A stretch of DNA of 8,709 nt from Flavobacteriales bacterium UBA5422 (GCA_002409405.1 DHNG01000021.1:379-9087); one strand, 5' to 3'. Positions 1-7,595 are shown, counted from the stretch's first letter. Notes: generated by a model from the letters alone, not told the origin. Translations and numbers: made by a program.

Positions 1-369
1 ATGCTGAAACTGGTTAAATTTGTCAATGAACGCGGTGGGAAAGCAGCCATTCCATCCATAGCAAAACCACCGATGGATTTCAAAAATCTGGAAGATATCC
101 TTACCCGTTTACTGGAACATGAAATATCCGTTACGGCAAGCATCAATGATTTGGTAGGTCTCTGCCTGGATGAAAAAGATTATACGACGCATAACTTTAT
201 CCAGTGGTATGTTTCCGAGCAGTTGGAAGAAGAGGCATTAGCAAGAAGCATTCTGGATAAAATAAAACTGATCGGAAACGATAAAGGCGGAATGTATCAG
301 TTTGACAAAGACCTGGAAAATTCAGCGATCCAATCTAACAGCGCTGCTAGTAATAATACATCTAAATAA
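1..369 (+). CDS. ftnA: Non-heme ferritin, 5' end cut by window edge
   Basis: This is the C-terminal part of a bacterial ferritin, a cytoplasmic 24-subunit shell that oxidises Fe(II) and stores iron. The 122 visible residues match the second half of E. coli FtnA. MLKLVKFVNERGG (1-13) is the end of helix B. HE (40-41) lies in helix C and WYVSEQLEEE (69-78) in helix D. E41, Q74 and E77 correspond to the FtnA iron ligands E94, Q127 and E130. The ATG at position 1 is almost certainly internal: it falls where FtnA has the Met just after ligand H53, so about 50 residues carrying the first ligands (E17, E50, H53) should lie upstream of the window. The tail from about residue 107 is Ser/Asn-rich and probably disordered. 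No terminator separates it from the cyclase gene 24 bases downstream, so co-transcription is possible. Family assignment is firm; the gene symbol is by similarity. Confidence 0.93.
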   Translation: MLKLVKFVNERGGKAAIPSIAKPPMDFKNLEDILTRLLEHEISVTASINDLVGLCLDEKDYTTHNFIQWYVSEQLEEEALARSILDKIKLIGNDKGGMYQFDKDLENSAIQSNSAASNNTSK

Positions 370-393
370 AAGTTGTGTTGATGTTCTGAAAAG

Positions 394-3300
394 ATGCTTA
401 AACCGCTTCAATTTCTATCGCTATTAATTTGTTGTTTTTATTGCAACACGGGAATTGTACAGGCTCAAAGTATCTATGAATTTAAGAATTATACCATCAA
501 CGAAGGGCTTTCCCAAAGTTCGGCTTTGTGCTTCCTACAAGATGACAACTACGGACTTTGGGTCGGCACCCAGGATGGATTGAACAGGTTTGACGGTAAA
601 ACATTTGAAGTATTTACTGCAGAAGACACAAAAGGATTCGGAGGTGGATATATCCATTCAATTATTGCAGATTCGAAAGGAGACCTCTGGATCGGATCCG
701 GAAACGGATTAACCCACAGAAGTAAAAAAACCGACGCATTTACAACGTATAACCCGAACAAGGAAATTTTCAGCATCGAAAAACTGGCAATTGCAGCTGA
801 AAAACAAGTGATTTGGATGGCTACTTCCCGAAAAGGAATCTGGACATTTGATACACAGTCAAAAGTCTTCTCACCGATGACTTCAATCTTTCCTTCCCGG
901 CAGACAAAAAACATATTTATTTCCGGCGAAGGAATTATTTTTGTAGCATCGGAAGACCGGCAACTGGAAGCTTACAATCCCAAAACCGGGCAATTAAAAA
1001 AGATCACATTTAATTCTAAAAACGGGTCTGCCGTTGTTGTTAACTCTATTGACCAGGTAACGGAAGGAGAATTGATCATCGGAACAAATCAAGGAGTATT
1101 CAAATGTGTTCTTTCTACATTTTACACCTCTCACCTCTTTCCTGCACTCGACAGACAATTCGGATTGCTGAACATTAGCGACCTGCTGAAAACCGAAGAT
1201 AACCATTGGTATATTACAACGATCAACAAGGGATTATTTACGATTTTTCCGGACGGGACGATCTTCAACTCAACAGAAGATGTATTTCAAAAAAATGCAT
1301 TGCTCAATAATAGCATTAACACAATTTACGCCGATAAAAATCAAACCATCTGGATCGGTACTTCCAGGGGAATCTCGGGATTCAACCCACTTAACCAGGG
1401 ATTCCTCGGAATTTCAGTCAGTGCGGATCTCAAACACGGTCTCCCCTCTCCCAGTGTCTGGAGTATTGCAGAAGATGCAACAACCAATGTTTTGTATATC
1501 GGTACAGACTCCGGTGTTTCAAAATTTGATCGACGGAAACGAGAATTTACCCATTACAGCCGTCAGAACAATCAAAAGAACACCAGCGAAAATGAAGAAA
1601 GTGCCGTATTGGATATTTACCTGGTAACGGATCAGTTTTTGCTTGTTGCCTGTCTGGATGGTATCTATGAATTAAGGATCCACCCAAATGGCAGCTACAA
1701 GTACACAGAAATTCCTTTTCTGGACAAGGAGTTATTTGAACAACATAAACGAGCATATAAAATTATCCGCTACAAAAGAAATGCCTATTTCTTTGCGACC
1801 AAATCCGGTGCTTTACTGGTTGATTATGACACAAAAAGTGTCCAGGAATTCATCAATAAACCGGAGCAGTATCAACATTCTATCTTACCGGGAATTTGCC
1901 GCCTGGCATACAAGGATTCAAAAAACAGAATTTTCTTTGCTACTTCTTCGGGAGGATTGTCGGTTTTGAATGACGCGGATCCAAATAACCTGTTCATTCA
2001 ACCATATGCAGGTAACGGCCAGTTGAGCACCAATCTGAATTCGTATTTCACCAGTATGACAGAAGTCGGTCCGGGAGAATACTACCTCGGAACTGGTGGT
2101 GATGGTGTCGTATACTGGAACGAAAAGCGCAACAGAGCGCAAATATTTGGTAAAAAGAACGGACTCCCGAATAATGTCGTGTACGCTTCAGTGTTGGACA
2201 ACCAGAACAACATCTGGCTGAGTACGAACAAAGGATTATCGCGTTTTGACCTCAAGACAAAAGAAACATTTAATTTTTCTGAAATTCACGGGTTACTCAG
2301 CAACGAGTTCAATATGGGGGCAGGAATGCATTCCCGATCCGGCAGGCTGTACTTCGGCGGAATCTCCGGACTGGTTTTTTTCGATCCGGAGTCATTGACC
2401 AAGTTTAATTTCAATGTAGAAATCATCCTTACAAAATTCAAACTGGATAATCAATGGTTGACACCGGAAGATGATCATTCCCCGCTTAAACAATCCATTT
2501 CTCAAACGGACGAATTGATTTTGAACTACCGACAACGTAGTTTTACAATTCGTTTTCAAACCGACAACCTTTCCAATACAGAGCTCATTAACTACAAATA
2601 CCACCTGGTTGGAAGTGATGACAAAGAAATTGAGATCGGAAACTCCAATGAATTGCGTTTCAACTCTTTATCACCGGGTAATTACACTTTAAAATTATAT
2701 GCCCGTGTTGGTTACGGAAAATGGATTTCACAACCTAAAATTCTGCACATTGTTATCAATCCTCCTTTCTGGAATACCTGGTGGTTCTGGATTTCTATCG
2801 CCTGCGTTACACTCATTATCATTCGGTTTTCGATACGGAAGCGCATCGAACACGAACGACGGGAACAGGTACGTTTGGAAATGAAGATTGCGGAGCGAAC
2901 GGCAGAAATCCGGGCACAGAATATTAAGATTGAAAAACAAAAAGAGATTCTCGAAAAGCAAAGTAAGCAGCTGGAATTAGAAAAAGAAAAATCAGAACGG
3001 TTATTGCGGAACGTTATTCCGGATAGTATGGCCGATGAATTACTTGAAAAAGGAGAAGCGAGCGCACGCGCCTTTAAAGTTGTTTCCGTTATGTTTACTG
3101 ACTTTGTCGGCTTTACCAAAATTGCGGACACGATGAATCCGACAGAGCTCGTTAAAAAACTGGATGTGTTCTTCCGTAAATTTGATGAAGTAATTTTCAA
3201 TAATAACCTGGAGCGGATCAAAACAATCGGAGACGCTTACATGGCTGCCGGTGGAGTTCCGGTACGAAATAACACCAACCCCATTGATACCGTACTTGCC

Positions 3301-4299
3301 GGATTACAAATTCAGCACTACATCAAAAGTCTGCAACAAGAAGCAATCGACGGAGGCGAAAACATCTGGCGACTCCGACTTGGCATCAATACAGGAGAAG
3401 TAACTGCCGGAATTATCGGCACAAAACGTCTTGCCTATGACGTATGGGGATCAACCGTCAACTATGCCCAACGGATGGAAATGTTGGGTGAACCTGACAA
3501 AGTAACCATTACGTTCAATACCTATTTGCACATTGAACCGTATTTCGAATGCACGTATAAAGGTCAGGTTTCGGCAAAAGGAGAAGGGAAAATACAAATG
3601 TACCAGGTCGAACGAATCAAGCCGGAATTATCGATTGACGGGCAGGGGATTTATCCGAATGAACGGTTCCACAAAATTGTCAACCTGCATCATTACAGCT
3701 CTATTAACTACTACAAAGCAGAGCGTTTTATTCTGAAAAAACTGGAAAAAGAATTGTCGGAGAAACTGCATTATCATAGTATTGAACACACCAAAGATGT
3801 TGTTTCAGCAGTAGAACGACTTGCCTTGAGTGAAAACGTAACAGATGAAGGCTTATTTTTATTAAAAACAGCAGCCAGTTATCACGATGCCGGATTCGTG
3901 GAACAATACGAAAAAAATGAACCGGTCGGAGCACGCATGGCAGGGGAAATCTTGCCGAAATACGGCTACACACCGGAGCACATCAACTACATCGAAGAAC
4001 TGATCTTTGTGACGTCGGTTCCGCATCAACCTAAGAATTTATTGGAAGAAATTATCTGTGATGCAGACCTGGACTACCTCGGCCGGGATGATTTTCATGA
4101 GATTGCAGATCGCTTGCGGAAAGAACTCCGGGAGCATGGAAAAATAAATTCTGACCGGAAATGGGATGAAATACAAGTTGCATTCCTGACACAACACCAG
4201 TACTTTACCAAAACAGCCATTCAGACAAGAGATCCAAAAAAAGCAGAAAATCTCAGAGAGATTAAAGAAAGACTACTCCGCGATGAGTATAAAGATTAA
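394..4299 (+). CDS. Propeller-sensor transmembrane adenylate cyclase with C-terminal HD phosphohydrolase domain
   Basis: A 1301-residue one-pass signalling protein. Residues 1-24 form a signal peptide (cleavage likely after VQA), which supports this start. Residues 26-665 carry many two-component-regulator propeller blades, e.g. LWVGTQDGLNRF (55-66), LWIGSGNGL (98-106), IWIGTSRGI (319-327) and IWLSTNKGLSRF (607-618). A Y_Y_Y domain (about 710-788), a membrane helix (about 795-812) and a charged coiled coil (817-873) follow. A short transducer stretch (870-892) leads into a class III cyclase (892-1073). The metal aspartates are D903 and D947. K943 and D1016 sit at the two purine-selecting positions and predict ATP as substrate. 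N1023, R1027 and K1062 complete the active site, so a homodimer should carry two full sites. The C-terminal HD domain (about 1110-1290) keeps H1132, H1164-D1165 and D1225. The inferred role is conversion of a periplasmic signal into cytoplasmic cAMP; the ligand and the HD substrate are unknown. Confidence 0.95.
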   Translation: MLKPLQFLSLLICCFYCNTGIVQAQSIYEFKNYTINEGLSQSSALCFLQDDNYGLWVGTQDGLNRFDGKTFEVFTAEDTKGFGGGYIHSIIADSKGDLWIGSGNGLTHRSKKTDAFTTYNPNKEIFSIEKLAIAAEKQVIWMATSRKGIWTFDTQSKVFSPMTSIFPSRQTKNIFISGEGIIFVASEDRQLEAYNPKTGQLKKITFNSKNGSAVVVNSIDQVTEGELIIGTNQGVFKCVLSTFYTSHLFPALDRQFGLLNISDLLKTEDNHWYITTINKGLFTIFPDGTIFNSTEDVFQKNALLNNSINTIYADKNQTIWIGTSRGISGFNPLNQGFLGISVSADLKHGLPSPSVWSIAEDATTNVLYIGTDSGVSKFDRRKREFTHYSRQNNQKNTSENEESAVLDIYLVTDQFLLVACLDGIYELRIHPNGSYKYTEIPFLDKELFEQHKRAYKIIRYKRNAYFFATKSGALLVDYDTKSVQEFINKPEQYQHSILPGICRLAYKDSKNRIFFATSSGGLSVLNDADPNNLFIQPYAGNGQLSTNLNSYFTSMTEVGPGEYYLGTGGDGVVYWNEKRNRAQIFGKKNGLPNNVVYASVLDNQNNIWLSTNKGLSRFDLKTKETFNFSEIHGLLSNEFNMGAGMHSRSGRLYFGGISGLVFFDPESLTKFNFNVEIILTKFKLDNQWLTPEDDHSPLKQSISQTDELILNYRQRSFTIRFQTDNLSNTELINYKYHLVGSDDKEIEIGNSNELRFNSLSPGNYTLKLYARVGYGKWISQPKILHIVINPPFWNTWWFWISIACVTLIIIRFSIRKRIEHERREQVRLEMKIAERTAEIRAQNIKIEKQKEILEKQSKQLELEKEKSERLLRNVIPDSMADELLEKGEASARAFKVVSVMFTDFVGFTKIADTMNPTELVKKLDVFFRKFDEVIFNNNLERIKTIGDAYMAAGGVPVRNNTNPIDTVLAGLQIQHYIKSLQQEAIDGGENIWRLRLGINTGEVTAGIIGTKRLAYDVWGSTVNYAQRMEMLGEPDKVTITFNTYLHIEPYFECTYKGQVSAKGEGKIQMYQVERIKPELSIDGQGIYPNERFHKIVNLHHYSSINYYKAERFILKKLEKELSEKLHYHSIEHTKDVVSAVERLALSENVTDEGLFLLKTAASYHDAGFVEQYEKNEPVGARMAGEILPKYGYTPEHINYIEELIFVTSVPHQPKNLLEEIICDADLDYLGRDDFHEIADRLRKELREHGKINSDRKWDEIQVAFLTQHQYFTKTAIQTRDPKKAENLREIKERLLRDEYKD

Positions 4300-4302
4300 T
4301 CC

Positions 4303-4327
4303 TGTCTGATCGATAATTATACAGACA
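4303..4327 (+). terminator. Weak hairpin just after the cyclase gene
   Basis: TGTCTG (4303-4308) can pair with CAGACA (4322-4327) around a 13-base loop, starting 4 bases after the stop codon. The following bases (TCTTACTTCT) are pyrimidine-rich but lack a true T run. This could be a poor terminator or a 3'-end protecting hairpin, or may be chance. Confidence 0.3.
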
Positions 4328-4372
4328 TCTTACTTCTATCGGCATCCGCGTTCCAATATTTAATATCTTTCT

Positions 4373-4380
4373 TATCTTTG
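4373..4380 (+). promoter_or_regulatory. Bacteroidota -7 promoter element upstream of arginase
   Basis: TATCTTTG fits the TAnnTTTG -7 consensus of the Bacteroidota primary sigma factor. The matching -33 box is weak: TTCC at 4351-4354, 18 bases upstream, against the consensus TTTG. Initiation here would give a leader of roughly 105-110 nt before the arginase start, containing the stem-loop at 4426-4473. The identical octamer occurs at 7583-7590. Confidence 0.6.
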
Positions 4381-4425
4381 GCATCAAATAAGTGTGTAGA
4401 AAAAACAAAGCACGTCAAATGGTAG

Positions 4426-4473
4426 TTCCCGGCAGATAAAACCCCAATTGCTATAACGCAATTACACCGGGAA
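4426..4473 (+). promoter_or_regulatory. Nested stem-loop in the arginase-argS leader
   Basis: An outer 7-bp stem pairs TTCCCGG (4426-4432) with CCGGGAA (4467-4473). Inside it a perfect 6-bp hairpin pairs AATTGC (4446-4451) with GCAATT (4458-4463) around the loop TATAAC. The internal loop is asymmetric, with 13 bases on the 5' side and 3 on the 3' side. The structure ends 20 bases before the arginase ATG. CAATT (4459-4463) could instead pair with AATTG (4476-4480), which would break the inner hairpin, so two exclusive folds can be drawn. No T run follows, so any control would more likely act on translation or RNA stability than on termination. No known riboswitch class was recognised. Confidence 0.5.
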
Positions 4474-4493
4474 TGAATTGAAAGCTAAATTAT

Positions 4494-5447
4494 ATGGAAA
4501 ATATTAAATTCATCATCAACCGATCAGAAATAACGGCAGGAACACGTGGTGCATCTCTAGGACCTGACGCATTAAAAGTTGTCGCCTGGAAACAAGGAAG
4601 TACACTATTTGGAAAATACCCGATCGAAGATATAAAAGACGCCAATCATTACCTGAACAGACCAATCATTCACCAGTATGCCAAACGCATTGAAGGACTT
4701 ACCTTTATTTATGATCAGGTTGCCCAGGCAATAAAATATTCACTTTCTCACAGCCAGTTTCCGGTTGTTCTGTCAGGTGACCACGGGTCAGCAGGAGGAA
4801 CAATTGCAGGAATCAAAGCAATGTATCCGGAAAAACGGTTGGGTGTTATCTGGGTAGATGCGCACGGAGACTTGCATACGCCCTATACAACTCCGTCAGG
4901 GAACATGCATGGAATGCCGCTTTCCACTGCTTTGGGAGAAGACAATTTAGAAGTACAACGAAATACCATCCCTGAGGAAACCAAATCCTTGTGGGAAAAA
5001 TTAAAGAACACAGGTTTCCCGGGAGCAAAAGTACGTCCGGAAGACTTGATCTTTGTCGGTGTACGGGATGTGGAACCAGAAGAAATCGCGTTGATGGAAC
5101 GATTGAACATCCGCAATTTCCAGGTGGATGAAGTCAGGCGCAAGGGTGCGGGAGTTGTCGCAACCGAGATCAGTAAATTATTGGAAAGCTGTGACCTGAT
5201 CTATGTTTCATTTGATGTTGATTCGATGGATCCGGATGAAACCAGTCATGGGACGGGAACTCCGGTACCAAACGGATTATCAGTTGCCGAGACAAAAGAA
5301 TTGTTGAAATCATTGGTTAGCACTCCAAAACTGGCTTGTTTCGAATTGGTGGAAATCAACCCGTGCCTGGATGAAAAAATAAATAAAATGGCAGAAACTG
5401 CCTTTGAAGTATTAGAAGAAGTAATCGCAGTAATTGCAACAAAATAA
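4494..5447 (+). CDS. rocF: Arginase (arginase/agmatinase family)
   Basis: Cytoplasmic binuclear manganese enzyme predicted to hydrolyse L-arginine to L-ornithine and urea. All family metal motifs are present in its 317 residues: GDHG with H97, DAHGD (D122, H124, D126) and SFDVDSMDP (D241, D243). The loop SGNMHG (135-140) carries S135, N137 and H139, equivalent to S137, N139 and the catalytic H141 of rat arginase I; agmatinases lack this loop form, so arginase is favoured. E287 in FELVEINP matches the guanidinium-binding E277. H128 replaces the usual Asn130 in the DINTP segment, as I recall for other flavobacterial homologues. The length is close to the family norm of about 300. argS starts 14 bases after the stop, so the two are very likely one operon behind the structured leader. 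The start is the only one that preserves the N-terminal SEITAGTRGASLGPD segment, which carries the family's first strand and substrate-side loop. Confidence 0.9.
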   Translation: MENIKFIINRSEITAGTRGASLGPDALKVVAWKQGSTLFGKYPIEDIKDANHYLNRPIIHQYAKRIEGLTFIYDQVAQAIKYSLSHSQFPVVLSGDHGSAGGTIAGIKAMYPEKRLGVIWVDAHGDLHTPYTTPSGNMHGMPLSTALGEDNLEVQRNTIPEETKSLWEKLKNTGFPGAKVRPEDLIFVGVRDVEPEEIALMERLNIRNFQVDEVRRKGAGVVATEISKLLESCDLIYVSFDVDSMDPDETSHGTGTPVPNGLSVAETKELLKSLVSTPKLACFELVEINPCLDEKINKMAETAFEVLEEVIAVIATK

Positions 5448-5461
5448 AAGAGCATAAATTA

Positions 5462-7360
5462 ATGGAACATCTCATTAAATCGAAGATTTTAGAAAATTCC
5501 GAAGCATTATTCGGTACAACAGTTGACGAACAGTTCATTCAATTTCAAAAAACAAGAAAAGATGTGCAAGGAGATTTGACACTGGTCATTTTCCCGTTTG
5601 TAAAATTGTTGCGCTGTAATCCGGCTGATGCAGGGACAAAAATCGGAGAATTCCTGATCAAGGAGATTCCATCCATTGGTTCATATGAGGTTGTCAACGG
5701 ATTTCTGAACCTGGTCATCGCCGATAATTTCTGGCTGGATCAATTAAAAGAGATGCATACCAACCCGGATTTCGGACTGGAAGCACCCGGATCCAAGTCA
5801 ACCATTATGGTGGAATATTCTTCTCCGAATACGAATAAACCGCTTCACTTAGGACATTTAAGAAATAATTTCCTGGGATATTCTGTTGCTGAAATCCTAA
5901 AAGCAAACGGACATACTGTTGTAAAAACACAAATCATCAACGACCGTGGAATCCATATCTGCAAGAGTATGCTCGCGTGGGAAAAATTCTCCCCCCTAAA
6001 CGAAAAAGGAGAACGTGAAACACCTCAGAATACAGGACTGAAAGGCGATAAATTAGTAGGGAAATACTACGTCGAATTTGACAAACGTTTCAATGCAGAA
6101 GCAAAAACGATCATCGCGGAATGGGAAAACGGGGCATTTGAGGATTATTCTACTGCTGTTAAAGATGAATTTATCCGCCTGACAGAAGCAAAAGCAGGAA
6201 AAGATGAAAAAGCAGTCAAGGGAATTGACGATAAAATAAAAGACCTGGCAAAAAACCAAACGACATTGTTGCGTGAAGCAAAAGATATGCTCGTAAAATG
6301 GGAAGCACGGGATCCACAGGTCTATTTATTGTGGACAACCATGAACAGCTGGGTATACGAAGGATTTGGTGTTACCTATACGGAAATGGGAGTCGATTTT
6401 GATAAATTATATTACGAATCCGACACCTTCCTGTTGGGGAAAGACATTGTTATCGAAGGGTTGAATAAAGGGGTTTTCTTCAAAAAAGAGGATGGTTCCG
6501 TGTGGATTGATCTGACAGCGGACGGACTGGATGAAAAACTGGTACTCCGTTCAGATGGTACTGCTGTGTATATGACACAAGACATGGGAACAGCCGTAGA
6601 CCGTTTCAACGATTACCCGAACTTATCCGGAATTGTGTATACCGTTGGGAATGAACAGGATTACCACTTCAAAGTTTTGTTCCTGATTTTGGAAAAATTG
6701 GGGTACTCATGGGCACGTAACTGTTTCCACCTTTCTTATGGAATGGTTGATCTCCCGGAAGGAAAAATGAAATCACGGGAAGGAACGGTAGTAGATGCAG
6801 ATGATCTGATGGCGGAAGTTATTGAAAGTGCGACAGAAATGACAAAGGAGCGCGGACACATTGAAGGACTTTCTTCTGAAGAATTAGGGAAGTTGTGTAA
6901 AATGATCGGATTGGGCGGACTCAAATACTTCCTGCTGAAAGTAGACCCGAGAAAACGAATGAAATTTAATCCGGCAGAATCGGTCGAACTCAATGGAAAT
7001 ACAGCTCCGTTTATTCAATATACACACGCACGAATTCAATCGTTGCTGGCAAAAGCGGGTATTGAATTAGTTGACGTCAATCCTTCCGGAATGAACGAAC
7101 TTGAAAAGGAAATCATCAAGCAATTGACCGAATTTCCATTGATCATACAGGAAGCGGGAAGAGATTATTCTCCTGCTGTAATTGCGAATTACACATATGA
7201 ACTGGTAAAAACATACAACCAATTCTATCAATCGGTATACATTCTGAACGAGCCGGACGAAAGCTTAAAATCATTTCGACTGGCATTGAGCAGCAATGTA
7301 GCAAAGGTCATCAAAACAGCTATGCGTTTGCTGGGAATTGATGTACCGAACAGAATGTAA
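5462..7360 (+). CDS. argS: Arginyl-tRNA synthetase
   Basis: Class I aminoacyl-tRNA synthetase that activates arginine with ATP and loads it on tRNA-Arg in the cytoplasm; it is essential. The N-terminal tRNA-binding (Arg_tRNA_synt_N) domain covers about residues 1-100. The HIGH signature appears as HLGH (129-132) in NKPLHLGHLRNN, preceded by VEYSSPNTNKP. The KMSKS-type loop is KMKSREG (435-441). The DALR anticodon-binding domain starts around FIQYTHARIQSLL and runs to the end, closing with the typical GIDVPNRM. At 632 residues it is longer than E. coli ArgS (577). Much of the excess appears to be a Lys/Glu-rich, probably helical stretch at about 220-270, before the conserved KWEARDPQVYLLW block. 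The start is 14 bases after the arginase stop with no clear Shine-Dalgarno sequence. A strong intrinsic terminator follows, so argS is the last gene of its unit. Confidence 0.97.
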   Translation: MEHLIKSKILENSEALFGTTVDEQFIQFQKTRKDVQGDLTLVIFPFVKLLRCNPADAGTKIGEFLIKEIPSIGSYEVVNGFLNLVIADNFWLDQLKEMHTNPDFGLEAPGSKSTIMVEYSSPNTNKPLHLGHLRNNFLGYSVAEILKANGHTVVKTQIINDRGIHICKSMLAWEKFSPLNEKGERETPQNTGLKGDKLVGKYYVEFDKRFNAEAKTIIAEWENGAFEDYSTAVKDEFIRLTEAKAGKDEKAVKGIDDKIKDLAKNQTTLLREAKDMLVKWEARDPQVYLLWTTMNSWVYEGFGVTYTEMGVDFDKLYYESDTFLLGKDIVIEGLNKGVFFKKEDGSVWIDLTADGLDEKLVLRSDGTAVYMTQDMGTAVDRFNDYPNLSGIVYTVGNEQDYHFKVLFLILEKLGYSWARNCFHLSYGMVDLPEGKMKSREGTVVDADDLMAEVIESATEMTKERGHIEGLSSEELGKLCKMIGLGGLKYFLLKVDPRKRMKFNPAESVELNGNTAPFIQYTHARIQSLLAKAGIELVDVNPSGMNELEKEIIKQLTEFPLIIQEAGRDYSPAVIANYTYELVKTYNQFYQSVYILNEPDESLKSFRLALSSNVAKVIKTAMRLLGIDVPNRM

Positions 7361-7382
7361 GAAAAGAATCGTACACGTATCT

Positions 7383-7415
7383 AAAACTCCGCAGAATATC
7401 CCTGCGGAGTTTTTT
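7383..7415 (+). terminator. argS: Intrinsic terminator after argS
   Basis: A perfect 12-bp stem pairs AAAACTCCGCAG (7383-7394) with CTGCGGAGTTTT (7402-7413) around the loop AATATCC. The T run extends to 7415. It starts 23 bases after the argS stop and has the form of a strong Rho-independent terminator, ending the arginase-argS unit. Confidence 0.93.
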
Positions 7416-7461
7416 ATTCAATGATTTTGTTCTAAAATTGAGGAGAATAACGATCGGAACG

Positions 7462-7535
7462 GATCAATCAATTGGCCGATTATTCACTTAGTAAAACGTG
7501 CTGCCTTTCGACTGAAAGAAAGTGATCAATCAATT
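7462..7535 (+). repeat. 12-base direct repeat GATCAATCAATT
   Basis: Two exact copies of GATCAATCAATT occur at 7462-7473 and 7524-7535, spaced 62 bases start to start, about six helical turns. Both lie upstream of the promoter element at 7583-7590, the second about 48 bases before it. The placement would suit a pair of activator or repressor sites on one face of the helix. The motif is A/T-rich, and no family could be assigned. Confidence 0.5.
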
Positions 7536-7582
7536 TTAACATTTTTTTGTTTAAAAAATTTCCACAAACTGATTTAATGGCG

Positions 7583-7590
7583 TATCTTTG
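7583..7590 (+). promoter_or_regulatory. Bacteroidota -7 promoter element
   Basis: TATCTTTG matches TAnnTTTG, with TTTC (7559-7562) 20 bases upstream as a 3-of-4 match to the -33 TTTG box. Transcription would begin near 7596. The first thing transcribed is about 100 nt ending in a terminator-like hairpin, and the GSCFA gene lies beyond it. Confidence 0.65.
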
Positions 7591-7595
7591 CTACA

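Noticed and set aside
1..30. ATG at position 1 as the true ferritin start
   Set aside because: It aligns just after the metal ligand His of helix B in E. coli FtnA. A protein starting here would lack helix A and half of the ferroxidase site, so the window edge is the simpler explanation.
2712..3221. 169-codon open frame on the minus strand
   Set aside because: It lies fully inside the membrane helix, coiled coil and cyclase coding region on the plus strand. Its Ser/Phe/Ile-rich product shows no family motif and is the reverse-strand image of the Lys/Glu-rich coiled coil.
3061..3615. Guanylate cyclase assignment
   Set aside because: K943 and D1016 occupy the purine-selecting positions as in adenylate cyclases.
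4494..5447. Agmatinase or formimidoylglutamase assignment
   Set aside because: The SGNMHG loop with S135, N137 and H139 and the ELVEINP block are arginase-like; the agmatinase loop differs.
7542..7549. TTTTTTTG as the -33 box for the promoter at 7583
   Set aside because: It lies 33 bases upstream of the -7 element, against a usual spacing of about 19-21; TTTC at 7559-7562 fits the distance better.
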